Of a DNA stretch of 33,404 bases, positions 10,001 to 20,322 are shown piece by piece. This DNA comes from Pelargonium nanum. Its lineage: Eukaryota > Streptophyta > Magnoliopsida > Geraniales > Geraniaceae. Positions within the stretch are counted from its first letter, which is position 1. Each line of letters starts with the position of its first letter. A program made the translations under genes and the position numbers. The stretch is taken from contig JAYMTF010000575.1 of assembly GCA_036897485.1 (NCBI GenBank), forward strand, positions 1 to 33,404, read 5' to 3'. The notes under the pieces were generated by a model. The model was not told the origin of the DNA. It saw only the letters and a program-made list of their open reading frames with translations, and did no database searches.

Positions 10001-12072
10001 GAGTTGTGCTCAGCACCGAAATGTTGTTATGCTGATTGGTTTCTGTATTGAAGACAAAAGAAGATTGCTGGTTTATGAATATATATGCAATGGATCATTG
10101 GACTCCCATCTATATGGTAATTTCTTCCCTTCCTGGCATAGATATTTAACACCAACACTGAAGGTTTCTGGTTTAAAGTGGACATGAAAAGAAAACCCAA
10201 TCCTCCTGAGCCATCATCACATTTTTACTATTTTCTACCTTAGCATGCTTATTTGTGGCTAGTAACTGTGTTTTATGGTGTGTTTCAGGACGTCATCGAG
10301 AGCCATTGGAGTGGTCTGCAAGGCAAAAAATTGCTGTAGGAGCAGCTAGGGGGCTGAGATATCTTCATGAAGAGTGCAGAGTTGGTTGTATTGTTCACCG
10401 TGACATGCGGCCAAACAACATCCTCATCACTCATGATTTTGAACCTCTGGTATGATTCCAAACCCAATTACTCTGTAGTAGGATGGCTTCATATACAACT
10501 TTAAACCTCCAACTTTTGTATATTAACGTGTTGTATCTATTTCAAAGTGCCTTGAGATTTGTTTTTCAATCTCTAGTTCATAGAGATAGCAAGGTAAGTG
10601 CTTAATACAAATTTTGTATTGTTAGGTTGGAGACTTTGGCCTGGCAAGGTGGCAACCTGATGGAGACACTGGTGTGGAGACAAGAGTGATCGGGACATTT
10701 GGGTAAATCTTGAATTCATGCTTTTGCTTTTTATAAAATTCTACTTCCCCATGAAATTAGAGATCCTATAAGCTCCAATCAAGAGATCCTATAAGCTCCG
10801 TTTCCTGCGCTATAGGTATTTGGCTCCAGAATATGCTCAAAGTGGCCAAATTACTGAAAAGGCTGATGTTTATTCGTTTGGGGTGGTGTTGGTGGAGCTT
10901 GTTACTGGAAGAAAAGCTGTTGACCTTAACCGGCCAAGGGGCCAACAATGTCTCACGGAATGGGTAATGATCTTTATAATTTTAATTGCATCTGTTGGCC
11001 TTTTGTAATTAGTCTGTGTTTTTTTTTTGTTCCTCCAGGCTGTAGATTCTTTGTTTTCTTGTTCTTGGTTTTATATATCTTACGCTTTATGACCTGAAAC
11101 AGGCACGTCCTTTATTGGAAGAATACGCCATGGATGAGCTGGTTGACCCACAACTGGGGAGCTACTCAGAACAAGAAGTCTACTGCATGCTACATGCTGC
11201 ATCACTATGCATACGGAGAGATCCTCATTCTAGGCCTCGAATGTCACAGGTAAAATAAAATCTTTTGAACACGAGGCCCTATACTTTTGGACAGTATCAG
11301 TTGACATGGTACAAGAGTGCAATTTTGTAATCAGTTGTAGCCTTCAATTCACAAGGAAAGAGTTGAAATGGTTAGCAAAGTCAAGTCCTAGTCCTATAGT
11401 AGGTCTCTAGATAAAATTGACACAATTTTCTCAAGAAGATAATTCTTACAACTTATTTTGGAAGTTCGGAACAAGGAGATGTAAGGTTAGAATGTTGCGA
11501 GACACCTTGTGAGTAACTAGAAAAGTTAGATATCATGCAAGAACTTGGATGTGCCTTGCTATTTGTTTGAGCACAGTCAAGTTCAAGCCCTATAGTAGCT
11601 CAGATACTATTGACACAATTTTCTTAACAAGTTCACTCATAAATCTTTGTAAAACCAAACTTATTTTGGAAGTTCAAAACAAGGAGATGTTAAGGTTTGA
11701 ATCTAGCAAGAACTTGGATTTGCCTTGCGATTTCTTTGATGCACATGACACACTGTTATTGTTGGTCAGTTCTAGGAACTATAGTCTTGCTTACTTTGTT
11801 TTTTTGTTTCGGAAAAGGTACTTCGCATCCTGGAAGGCGACATGATCATGGACTCAAATTACCCATCTACACCAGGTTATGATGTGGGAAGCCGGAGTGC
11901 TAGAATATGGACTGAGCATCACCACCAACACCAGCAGCAACAGCATTACAGTGGTCCATTGACAACTGAGTCATTGGAAGGGTTCAGTGGGAAGGTGGTC
12001 TCCTTGGAGGCACAAAAAACTGCTGCTGTATGGAACAAGGCAAGGAGGGTTTCATGTGAAGCTGAACTGTAA
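7009..12072 (+). CDS. Receptor-like cytoplasmic kinase with N-terminal USP-like domain
   Basis: Exons 7009-7195, 8591-8745, 8827-8921, 9074-10116, 10289-10449, 10626-10702, 10816-10963, 11103-11249 and 11818-12072 join in phase to 755 aa, the usual family length. Residues ~15-160 form an adenine-nucleotide alpha-hydrolase/USP-like domain ([26 protein letters not shown]). A Ser-rich linker and the conserved [18 protein letters not shown] follow. The kinase domain spans ~405-680: glycine loop [14 protein letters not shown] lysine K435, HRDMRPNN at 530-537, DFG at 550-552 and APE at 576-578. No signal peptide or membrane segment, so it is cytoplasmic. It resembles plant proteins annotated 'inactive protein kinase SELMODRAFT_444075-like' (PERK-related; Arabidopsis At1g55200/At3g13690). 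Lys after HRD is replaced by Arg, but Asp532 and DFG Asp550 are present, so inactivity is not evident. Of three consecutive ATGs I chose the first; upstream in-frame codons give no better start. The substrate is unknown. Confidence 0.95.
7511..8221. mobile_element. Decayed TIR transposon inside intron 1 of the kinase gene
   Basis: The ends are imperfect inverted repeats. The left side reads agccctttcaatg (7511) ... ccacatgatgccatg ... gatgctgactgac ... aaacagctacc (to ~7628). The complement of the right side reads AGCCCTTTAAATG (from 8221) ... CACACCATGTG ... AATGCTGACTCA ... AAACAGCCACC (to ~8060). Blocks match in the same order over about 120-160 bases, with indels. The interior has a 150-aa antisense open frame (7598-8050) without recognisable domains. 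No clear target-site duplication. It could be a non-autonomous Mutator-like element; the superfamily is not settled. Confidence 0.5.
11380..11745. repeat. Diverged direct duplication (~170-210 bp) in intron 8 of the kinase gene
   Basis: Matched phrases occur in the same order in two copies: cctatagtag (11393 and 11589), attgacacaattttct, acttattttggaagttc (11451 and 11659), aacaaggagatgt, and caagaacttggat (11538 and 11707). Offsets vary from about 170 to 208 because of indels. The second copy holds short open frames (11549-11845) that are by-products. The duplication stays within the intron and leaves both splice sites intact. Confidence 0.7.
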
Positions 12073-13608
12073 AGAGAGCTCAATCTCCTCTATAAGGTAC
12101 ACAGATCATAGGATAAAAATTATATATATATATATATTTGGCCCTTTTGAATATTTTTGTTAAATTTTCTCCAATGCCATCTAGATTTTGCTCCTGTATA
12201 GTGGTAGTAGGGAATAGGGATAGAGAAGTTGTGTAATTTTTTGGAGGAAAAAAGAGGAAAAGTTGTAGCAGACTGTGATATCAATTATCAAATGGTCTTA
12301 GTATTCTGGTATAGTATAATGGTATTCAACTCTATAGTTAAATTTTTAGTTGAGAGATTGTTTCCAATATACTAAATAATTATGATGTGCCTGCGTGTAC
12401 TGTTTGTCTTAGAGAGACCCTTTTAGAAGTTATTAAATGAAAATATATTTTATAGTATGGTACCATATATTATATTTATTGCAATTATGGTGAGCACTGC
12501 AGAAGTGGCAGGTTAGGGATGAGCTGTGGCATCATGAGACGCACATGGCCATGGGTGGGTTAAGAGAAACAAATTGACTTTATGATTGCCTTTGATATGT
12601 GGTGGCCAAAAAGAGATACTACTATTCAACATCTGCAACAAATTTGTAGCTATTTCCTATTTAGGTAAATACTACTACTAGTATTAGCTTAGTTAATTGA
12701 AAACTCAACCTACGATAATGGCCTTCGCCTGGGGGCACAACTATATATATAATCATTTAAAAAGCCCATCCCATCCCATCCCATCCCATCCCGCAAGTAA
12801 ATATACGACCCTATACATAGTTGATTGATATCAAGGGGGACAACGTAAATCAAGGGTCAAGAATACCCGACCCGGCTGTAGTCGTGAGGTAGCTTAATCA
12901 ACTTCTTCACTTTCCAAGACAATTGATTGCGAATTTGAGTTTATATTGTCAGCTCTAGTGTCCACTTGCTCACAAATGAGTCGTGCTAACATAATTCAAC
13001 CCGTATAATAAACAAGTCAAGTTTTGATTGATTGACCATTTCACAACGCAACACGCAAACACGAATTTGTCGTCCCTAATTATAGCATATGAGTTGATAA
13101 AAACATGATAGGATTATTAAATGGCATGAAATTTATGAATGAGATTACATATCTCCCCATATGTAAGCTAATAAAAGCAGGCTGAGTTAATATTAACATT
13201 TACACAAACACGGATAAATTAAACCTAAATCCACTTAAATTCGATTTTATTTTATTCGTATCGTGTACCAACTCATTATCCAAAATTAAATGCCCGGAAC
13301 ACAATCACATAATTCACATTAAGTTTTTACATGTCTTAAGAAACTTCCAAGATTGCTTCATAATTCAAATACTGAATACAATCTTCCTACATTAGCTAAA
13401 TAACTTGAAAATTTGTTAGTTACCTCTCACTAACCTTACCCAATATATGGCAACAGAGTAGAGAACAACTAAGAAAGAAATCAGTACCTAGAAATTTACA
13501 TATGATTTAAGAAACTTCAAGATTTGCATGTAAACTCAAACCTTGAAAATGCAATTGCTGAGCATTCAACTGCAGCACAACTGGAATGAAGCTATCCATT
13601 GTAAACGG
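12073..13608. other. Convergent spacer: 3' ends of the kinase and RRM genes
   Basis: No gene is seen. Probable 3' untranslated sequence of the kinase runs for a few hundred bases after 12072; the RRM gene's 3' untranslated sequence lies on the minus strand just below 13609. Two microsatellites are present: (TA)n at about 12118-12137 and (CCCAT)n at about 12764-12792. Around 12990-13270, phrases such as cacaaacacggataaattaaacc and caacacgcaaacacgaa recall decayed hAT-type ends, but no boundaries could be drawn. Confidence 0.5.
12764..12792. repeat. (CCCAT)n microsatellite
   Basis: Five to six uninterrupted copies of the pentanucleotide cccat in the spacer downstream of the kinase gene. Confidence 0.9.
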
Positions 13609-16600
13609 TCACCTTGATCCCTTCCTCATTTTGGACCTTGCATATCTAAGAGAGCTCAACCAAAGAATGCGTATTAATGATTGATAATGAATCGTGATTA
13701 TCTTGATTAAAATTGCTAAGAAATTTGAGGAGCCTAACTCTATGTGCATGCCGCCTCTGTCAGATGACGGTAATGTGCTGCCCTGAAGATCTTCCATGAC
13801 CTTACTAGCTTGCTTAATTTCCTGCGGGAAGTAAAAGAGTTATATAAGAATCAGAATCGATGCCCAATTTATTCCCTAGTTTGGAACCAATGACGGGTAA
13901 TTTTGTTCTGCCTAAGTAATGCAAGAAAAATGTTTTAGATGGTTTGGAGTTTGGACATGTGGAGGGTAGAGAGAGTAGTGATCGTTATACCTAACAATAC
14001 GGGCCACAGGCCTAAATGAGCAGGACGGTAAACCACGCGTGTTTTTATCAGATTACTTTTCGCCAGTCCTAACGTGTACTGTTACTTAGTAGAACAAATT
14101 AGAACCGATCAAAAGTAACAAAATAAGAACGCATACGTTTTTTGGAAAAATGAGAAACTAAAAGGGGTAGAGGTAGACCTAAGTTAACATAGAGGTAGTG
14201 AAGAAAGACATGATAGCACTTGGCTTAACTAAGAAGATAGCACTAGAAAGGATAGAGTGGAGGAGGAGAATACGAGCAGAAGATCCCAAAGATTTTTGCT
14301 AATAGATTCATTTAGCCGACCCGACCCGACATTGTTTGGGAAATGGCTTGGTTGTTCTGTATGTAATGCCCTAACTAGTGTTTTGATGTTGTTTTATAAT
14401 ATACCATGAGATTTTCCATTTATTGCTGTCAGTTTGTTCTGTATATGAATCTTATTTTCCTTTTGTATTTGATACTTAATAACGTGGACTATGTTTCCAA
14501 AATGACAATTAGTTACTGGGGGAATATCTATTCAGCTATCAAAACGAATATCCGATATTTACATAAACCAAGTATATCATACCTGAAAATCAGCAAAGGC
14601 AACGGGCATTCCACCCCTAGCACGCATTTTAAGCACATTGAAACCCGGATATCTGTCACCAAAAATAACCAAACCGATAAACTTTCCCAGATGATGAATT
14701 ACTTTGATGAAAATAAACTTCTATTAAGAGAGTCATCGAAATGAAGATGTGAACGACAACTTACTGAGAAAGTACTTCCTTTAGTTCATTTTCAGTGCAA
14801 TTAGGACCTAGATTTGCAATAAACAAAGTAGAGCATGCTCGCAGACCTCCATCAGCTGTCTTTTCTTGCTGCTCCTGTAACAACCGGAAAGCAAGTGCAG
14901 ACATGTATGAAATACAGAATAATGCTGCAATAGTCACCTACACCCACTTTCATTTGTGTAATTGAGTTGCATGCTCTCTATCAACCTCACTTTAAAATTC
15001 ACACAGGACACTAGTTTTTACCCGTCATTTTTTTCTGAAAAGACGCAATATTAACATACCACAGTAAACATTTGAAGCTTGTAACTAAAATATGAATCAT
15101 GGTTTACTTACATTTATAGCTCCTATAGCATTGTCAGCATCCACTGTATCCACACTGCATGTTACCATACAAGAAAGCATACTTAGTGGTGTGGAAGGCA
15201 TTCAAGAACTTGAGAAATGTTCATTGCATTACAAAGCTAGAAACTGAGAAATCACCAACATCAGATTTTCAAATAAACTGAATATGGTTCTTTCTGAGAG
15301 CTTTCAACCTCTTTTTTGTTGCTGAATCATCTTTGTTGCCAGGATCGGGATTATCTGTCTCCGATGGCTCATCAGAATCACTGTCTCCTGAGCGTTTAAA
15401 CTTGTGTCAATATGCGCAAGCGAGCAATATAATAAACTTCATTCTAGTAACAGAAAAACTTGGCAAAAATCCAATTTTCCACATGCTTAGCCTTAACAAC
15501 AAAATGCCATCATTGGCACTTACAAACAAAAGGAGAAAAAATTGAATTACCATCATGATCACTTGATGTTTCTTGCGCATTACTTGCCGGTTTAGTTCTG
15601 TTATCAATAACAACATAGACTCCATCTCCTGCAAGAGGCTAGTCAATTAACCATTCATGATAGTAATGAAGAAAGAATAAATACACACACATGCACATGC
15701 ACATAGTCTTGTAACTGATTTAGGAAACAATTTGAATAATAAAATCAGTCACTATGATATGCATTTGCTTACCCGGTTTACGTACTCTCCTTGAGTTTGA
15801 CCTAGCCAGTTCAACATGCAGAACATCCCCAGTTTGAAGATCAAATGTAACACCCTGAACATAATCATCCCAAAACAATAGGCCAAGATAGAATCATAAT
15901 CTTAAAAAAGCTTCGCATATGTCCCCTCAAAAAGATAGATAGCCTTGTAGTCAAGTTTTGTTTTGACCATCCAAGTTGGATAACAGTACAACATTAAACA
16001 AGCATGTCTATGCCTATGTGTTTGCAGAAATCATATTTAATTTCCATGTGACAACATTCTATAACACATGCCACATTATTGGATCAGAAAAGAAAAATTA
16101 CGTCAAAGATAATAAGAAAATCAAAACAATTTGCCGTGATTAACAAGTGACAACTAACATTGAGGGACGTAGCTTAAAAAAACGAGGAAATCAACAGCTT
16201 GAAAATATTCAAAACAAATAAAGAAATTGCATTTTGACAGCACTGAACTAGTGAACTAGCTTTTGTGCTCTCAGTCAATGCAATATTAAGTTGTCCATTT
16301 ATTTGTTGCAGATTCTCAGATAACCACATAGCCATGGCAGGAGTAACTCTCAAGGAATATAAAAATACAAAAATCCTCACATTTAATGCATGTAATGCTG
16401 CAATTGCTGACTGATGGTTGGAGAAGGTAGCAAATGCAACAACCTGCAACCATGAACAAATCTTCTTTAGGTAATTTGAAGGATAACGAACTTACAAGTA
16501 CAACCGACAAAGTGAATATTATTTACAAGAAATGTCATACAGAAGATTAAAGATGGAAATATATTTAGTTTTTCGAGTAACAGAATTATCTTTATCAGAG

Positions 16601-17586
16601 TTTTATAATTTCACTGGGGCCTCTCAGCTTCATATCTGGATATGTACATTTTATTCTCTTTACGTTCTTAAAATCTTCATAACTATACTGAGGCAACATT
16701 TGGATTAGAAAATTTGGAATGGGAACAGGAATATGACACTCATTAGAAAGTCATTCTCACGACAAAAAAGTCATACCCTGAGAATCTCGTTCACATTCTC
16801 ATTCTTAACATAAAAATTCTAATGCAAATGCTACCTAAATTTCTCAAGAACATTAACTTTACTTAGTGTTCAAAGGTTTGGAAATGAGAAGCTAACCAGA
16901 TAAGCAAATGAAAACCTCTATAATCATCCAAATGAGACCATCTTTATAACCTAAGTAGTAATTAATTCAACAATCCTCTCCGTATTCCATCATTCAAACC
17001 TAGAAAAAAACTGAGAATTCTTCTGAATTGAACCCGAATTCAATCAAAAGATACATTGACAAGGCTATGAGAAGCAGAACAAAGCAAACTCAGAAACATC
17101 TTCGCAACAATCCTATATATTTTCCATCATCCAAACCTAAAATAACTGAAAATTCTTCTACATCGAACTTGAATTCAACATTTCCACTAGTGAGCTTCGC
17201 TAAAAAAATGCATGCACAAAGATATGAAAATCAGAACAAAGCAATCTCAGAAACATCTTCGCAACTATTATCAACTAATTACTGAATCGTTGAGCTAAAT
17301 TTCAGTTAGAATGTCAAAGAATAGTACACCTCAAAGAGTAAAAAATTGAATTAAAATTCTCAGGAGCCAAACAGATAGGGAATGAAAAATCGTTTATAAC
17401 CTGATCGCCACGACCAGTGTACTTGAGCTGACAGTAGTCGAAGCCGTGGCGGCGGCGGAAGAGATTGTGAATCTCGCGGGGCTTGATGTCGTCGGGAAGG
17501 CCCGAAACGAACAGCGTGTTGATATCGCTCCGATCTGATTGTAGCTGCGGTTGCAAGTAGTAGGGATCGTACGGATGGTACGCCAT
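13609..17586 (-). CDS. Two-RRM RNA-binding protein (Whi3/scw1-like)
   Basis: Minus-strand exons, in order of translation: 17401-17586, 16381-16443, 15773-15854, 15551-15628, 15309-15387, 15112-15154, 14765-14874, 14583-14652, 13739-13821 and 13609-13645. They join in phase to 276 aa. RRM1 spans about 24-105 (RNP2-like TLFVSGLP; RNP1-like VVAFATF split by intron 1). An acidic Ser/Asp-rich linker follows, about 130-180 (GDSDSDEPSETDNPD). RRM2 spans about 193-270 (TLFIANLG ... GMPVAFADF ... MHIEYARSKMRK). The RNP1 motifs lack the usual central aromatics, as in Whi3-type RRMs. No signal or membrane segment, so it probably acts on mRNA in nucleus or cytoplasm; targets are unknown. It lies in the kinase-PRA1 interval, and the Arabidopsis neighbour At3g13700 is, from memory, an RRM protein in the same place. 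The last intron is unusual (see findings). Confidence 0.92.
13646..13738 (-). other. 93-nt in-frame, stop-free last intron of the RRM gene
   Basis: The intron has GT (13738-13737) and AG (13647-13646) ends, is 31 codons long, and has no stop in the gene's frame. Splicing gives the conserved HIEYARSKMRK ending. Retention would insert 31 mostly hydrophobic residues into the last strand of RRM2 and then rejoin the same C-terminus. Confidence 0.8.
13822..14582 (-). other. Intron 8 of the RRM gene (761 bp)
   Basis: No second gene is seen. Around 14315 there is a cgacccgacccgac run, and 13990-14110 has a less AT-rich stretch; neither could be assigned to a known element. A 112-aa plus-strand frame (14406-14744) overlaps exons of the RRM gene in antisense and is not believed. 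Confidence 0.4.
16691..16836. mobile_element. MITE-like inverted-repeat element in intron 1 of the RRM gene
   Basis: The left end aggcaacatttggattagaa (16691) and the complement of the right end AGGTAGCATTTGCATTAGAA (from 16836) match at 17 of 20 positions. Internal text such as gggaacaggaatatgacactc and gtcattctcac is repeated in inverted form toward the right (gagaatctcgttcacattctcattc). Length is about 146 bp, no coding capacity. No clear target-site duplication was found, so the superfamily is open (hAT-like is a guess). Confidence 0.6.
16970..17275. repeat. Diverged direct duplication (~137-157 bp) in intron 1 of the RRM gene
   Basis: The phrase ttccatcat-caaacctaaaa (16985 and 17122) is followed in both copies by actga-aattcttct, gaattcaa, and then cagaacaaagcaa-ctcagaaacatcttcgcaac (near 17074 and 17231). 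The last phrase is nearly identical over more than 30 bases. The copies differ by short indels. The 85-aa plus-strand frame here is not a gene. Confidence 0.75.
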
Positions 17587-17701
17587 TGCTGATGAAGGCA
17601 ACAGCAAGACCGTGGTTGTGACGGTCGTCCCTCCGGCGGCGGCGATGGCAGAAGCGGCGGTGGAGGAAAGGTGGCGATTGGCGGAAGAGGGAAATTGGGA
17701 A

Positions 17702-17712
17702 TGCTATATAAC
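17702..17712 (-). promoter_or_regulatory. Likely TATA box of the RRM gene
   Basis: On the minus strand GTTATATAGC lies about 120 bases upstream of the start codon, followed by a short leader. This is a suitable spacing for a plant core promoter. A short plus-strand frame over the leader (17612-17797) is not considered real. Confidence 0.5.
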
Positions 17713-18955
17713 AGAGTACAAGCTCAATTCAGCACTGCTATCCCTAAGAGTACAACTAACATATGCAGTGATATTAGAATTTAGAAATAGTTTATGACAC
17801 AAAATTTGGGTCAAAAACTAATTTATGATCAAAAGTCATCCAAAAATGGTATGAGATTTTGTGAATTGATGAAATCATGTTACAAAATTTAGCTTCCCTA
17901 CAGATTAATGTTCCGAAACATTTTATGATTCGCACAATCTCGACACAATTATAAATTTTATTAAATTTGTCAAATTGAACACGTCATAATTGTAAATATA
18001 TCATGTTTATTCACTCTTATAAAATTCTACTTTCCAAATTTATATAACCAATAAATCTCATTGAATTAGTATATAGTATGTAGTGCCTTACAATAATCAG
18101 AGTTATTTAATTTGTTGTCAATGTCATTGAGTCAACCATCTTAGAAATAATCTCCAACAATTTTTGCTTTTTTTCTTCGCATTTATCATAAAAAGTTTAT
18201 TTTCAGTTACATCTTGTGGTGTCATACTTAGTTAATTAAGTCGCTTTTTGTGACTGATTTAATTATACGTTTTTGCACTAATATCTTATTTTGAGACTAG
18301 ACTCAAAATGATATATGTGGAGACACGAGTATCAAACTCAAAACAATATTTTTGTAAGAGTTGAGTTCCCAATCATAGAGCTAGTAATTAAGACCTAAAT
18401 TTGTGCGCATTTGAAACTTGATCCAAACTTTTGCTAGTTTGAGTTGTATATCTATTTCGATACAATTTTTTTTTCGATACAATTTGATTCTAATAAATTT
18501 GTACACTATAAAACTTGAAATTTAATGTACAACTTCCACCTTGTTCGAAACAAAATTGAGTTGAATAACCATTTGCAACCCGAATTCGAAAGCTAAAAAC
18601 TTAATTCGATACTGGAGCAATCAGTTCTATCTAATCATTTGCTACATCAAATGTTGCAAAACTAGTTCTCAATTAACTCCTACTATGAAAACATATACAT
18701 TGAAAAACAAACAAACAACAAACATAATTGGTGCTCCTAACATTTAACTTTAATTAGAGATACAAATGTTTAATCACCTAATTGAAAAAATAGAGATACA
18801 ATCAAATAACAATTGACTAGAAAATTACACAAAATTGGAAAAATGAATTAAAATCTAAAATTTCCCAAAAAATAAATCACACAAATGCCAATTCCAATTA
18901 ACTTCAATTAAATAAATAAAAAACAAACACACTACAATTCCACAAACCGATCAAA
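17713..18955. other. Spacer between the RRM and PRA1 genes
   Basis: AT-rich, with no gene seen. The upper part should hold the PRA1 3' end and the lower part the RRM promoter. An inverted repeat attttgag/ctcaaaat with a 6-base loop lies at about 18288-18309, next to a possible SINE relic listed separately. Confidence 0.5.
18290..18410 (-). mobile_element. Possible SINE relic
   Basis: On the minus strand an A-box-like TAGCTCTATGATTGG (around 18372-18386) precedes a B-box-like GAGTTTGATACTC (around 18330-18342). This is the order and roughly the spacing of a tRNA-derived head, with decay. No target-site duplication was found. Confidence 0.3.
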
Positions 18956-19540
18956 TCAGCTCGAAGACGAAGCTCCGGCGCCGACGCTGGTGAGCAATCC
19001 GCCGGCGGCGGCAGCTTCTTCGTCGAGGTACAAATCGTCCGTCTTCCTCAGCGCCGCGTGGAGCAACACCAGCACCACTCCGATCAACAGCGCCACCAGA
19101 ATATTCTCCGTCGCGTGCGTCAAAAACAGGAATACGAGCGTGAGCACGGAGAGGACGACGAGCACGACGCGATCGTCGATCGTGCGGCGGAAGACGACGA
19201 GCGGCTCGTCGCGGAGGAAGTAGAGGAAGAGCCAGACGGCCATCATGACGACGAAGACGATGAGCGAGATCGGGTGCCAGAGGAGGCTGAGGAAGATGAT
19301 GGTGAGGACGACGATGGCGTAGTTCATGCGGAAGTAGGAGAGGTTGGTGCGAACCCTGGCGACGGCGTCGTGGAAGCCGGAGGGGAGGCGGAGGGAGTGG
19401 AAGTCGAACATGAGCTTCCATGGGCGGCGAGAGCCGAGGCCGGACTTGATGCGGTCTTTGGCGCGGGAGAGGAACTCGATGTTGGAGGAGGGGGAGGCGC
19501 CGGGGGCGGAGGAGGTGGGGATGGTGCCGTAGCTGGTCAT
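18956..19540 (-). CDS. PRA1F: PRA1 family protein, clade F (prenylated Rab acceptor)
   Basis: A single exon of 194 aa, the normal size for plant PRA1.F proteins. The N-terminal part ([11 protein letters not shown] ... [19 protein letters not shown]) is typical of clade F. Two hydrophobic hairpins follow, about 73-92 with 93-109 and about 124-141 with 146-164, separated by the charged loop [15 protein letters not shown]. The tail is acidic then Ala/Ser-rich ([10 protein letters not shown]). The family binds prenylated Rab GTPases and works in ER/Golgi and endosomal vesicle traffic. The start is the only ATG at the conserved position; the frame stays open upstream but without an ATG. Third codon positions are almost all G or C near the N-terminus, unlike the neighbouring genes. 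The long antisense frames over it are composition artefacts. The Arabidopsis counterpart in this neighbourhood is, from memory, PRA1.F2 (At1g55190). Confidence 0.96.
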   Translation of the reverse strand: MTSYGTIPTSSAPGASPSSNIEFLSRAKDRIKSGLGSRRPWKLMFDFHSLRLPSGFHDAVARVRTNLSYFRMNYAIVVLTIIFLSLLWHPISLIVFVVMMAVWLFLYFLRDEPLVVFRRTIDDRVVLVVLSVLTLVFLFLTHATENILVALLIGVVLVLLHAALRKTDDLYLDEEAAAAGGLLTSVGAGASSSS

Positions 19541-19674
19541 TTTCCGGCGAGATTGGGCGGTGGAATTGGGGATTTTGACTTTTGGTTTGGGGGTTGAAGA
19601 GTAGGCGGGAGGTGGAAGAAAGTGATGGAACAAACGCAGAGAACGTGGGAGGAGAGAAGAGTGGAGAGATTTTT

Positions 19675-19690
19675 GGGCTTTATAATAAGG
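19675..19690 (-). promoter_or_regulatory. Likely TATA box of the PRA1 gene
   Basis: On the minus strand TTATTATAAAGCCC lies about 140 bases upstream of the start codon. A pyrimidine-rich stretch (AATCTCTCCACTCTTCTCTCC) typical of a plant leader follows. Confidence 0.5.
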
Positions 19691-20202
19691 TGCTTTGGAG
19701 GTCTATTATTTATGCTACTCACTCGAGCCGATCACTCGAAATACAATTTGAATTTAAACCGATCCGATTCAACTCATTTTTTGTGTCGATATGAGTTGGA
19801 TTGGACGATTGCATTTTATTGTAAAATCTGAAATATGATTCGAGTCTCTTTCAAATCAAATTCAAAATAGTTCTTTCTGTTAACAAGAACCCGAACATTT
19901 GATACGAATTCAGATTTACCACTTCTAGTGCATGCTAGTTCATGATTTGGTGGGTGATGTCATTCTTTTGCTTACATTTTCCTACAATTATGGAAAGTAG
20001 TGGGTCATAATGACATTCTTTGTCACAACTTTCTATGCTTCTAACATGAAAATATTATTGGCAATTTGGATTTTGAGTAGTGTGTTTGTGAGTTTAAGTT
20101 GAAAAAATCTAAATGAATTTAATACAAAAAATTTGTAGATTTCAAATTTTACGAGTAGAATATACAAGCCACTATAGCCCGACCAGTCCCAGTGAAAATT
20201 AC

Positions 20203-20322
20203 ATATTGGATTCTGAATACTTGTAAGTAAAGTTTCAAATTTGCAATTCTACAAGTTCCGATCATAAGTTCATATTGAGTTTTGAGTACCTATAAGTAAG
20301 GTTTCAAATTGACAGCTCTACA
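20203..20322. repeat. Direct repeat, period 69 bp
   Basis: About 50 bases starting at 20203 (atattggattctgaatac ... gtaagtaaagtttcaaat ... ctaca) recur starting at 20272 (atattgagttttgagtac ... ataagtaaggtttcaaat ... ctaca). Roughly 80 percent of positions match by eye. Confidence 0.7.

Noticed and set aside
11549..11845. 98-aa plus-strand frame
   Set aside because: It lies in the duplicated part of intron 8 and runs into exon 9 in a different frame.
12990..13270. hAT-like text with acacgaa and acccg phrases
   Set aside because: Suggestive composition only; no terminal inverted repeats or 8-bp target duplication were found, so no element is annotated.
16174..16449. 91-aa minus-strand frame starting MQVVAFATF
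   Set aside because: It is exon 2 of the RRM gene read through into flanking introns, not a separate gene.
18288..18309. Perfect 8-bp hairpin with a 6-base loop
   Set aside because: Bacterial-type terminators do not apply here, and a hairpin this short is expected by chance in AT-rich DNA.
18951..19421. 156-aa Arg/Pro/His-rich minus-strand frame
   Set aside because: It is a shifted frame of the PRA1 gene; it has low-complexity composition and no domain.
19058..19597. 179-aa acidic, Gly-rich open frame on the plus strand
   Set aside because: It is the antisense of the PRA1 gene. The extreme GC3 of that gene removes stops from other frames, and the repetitive D/E/G/V composition is a by-product.
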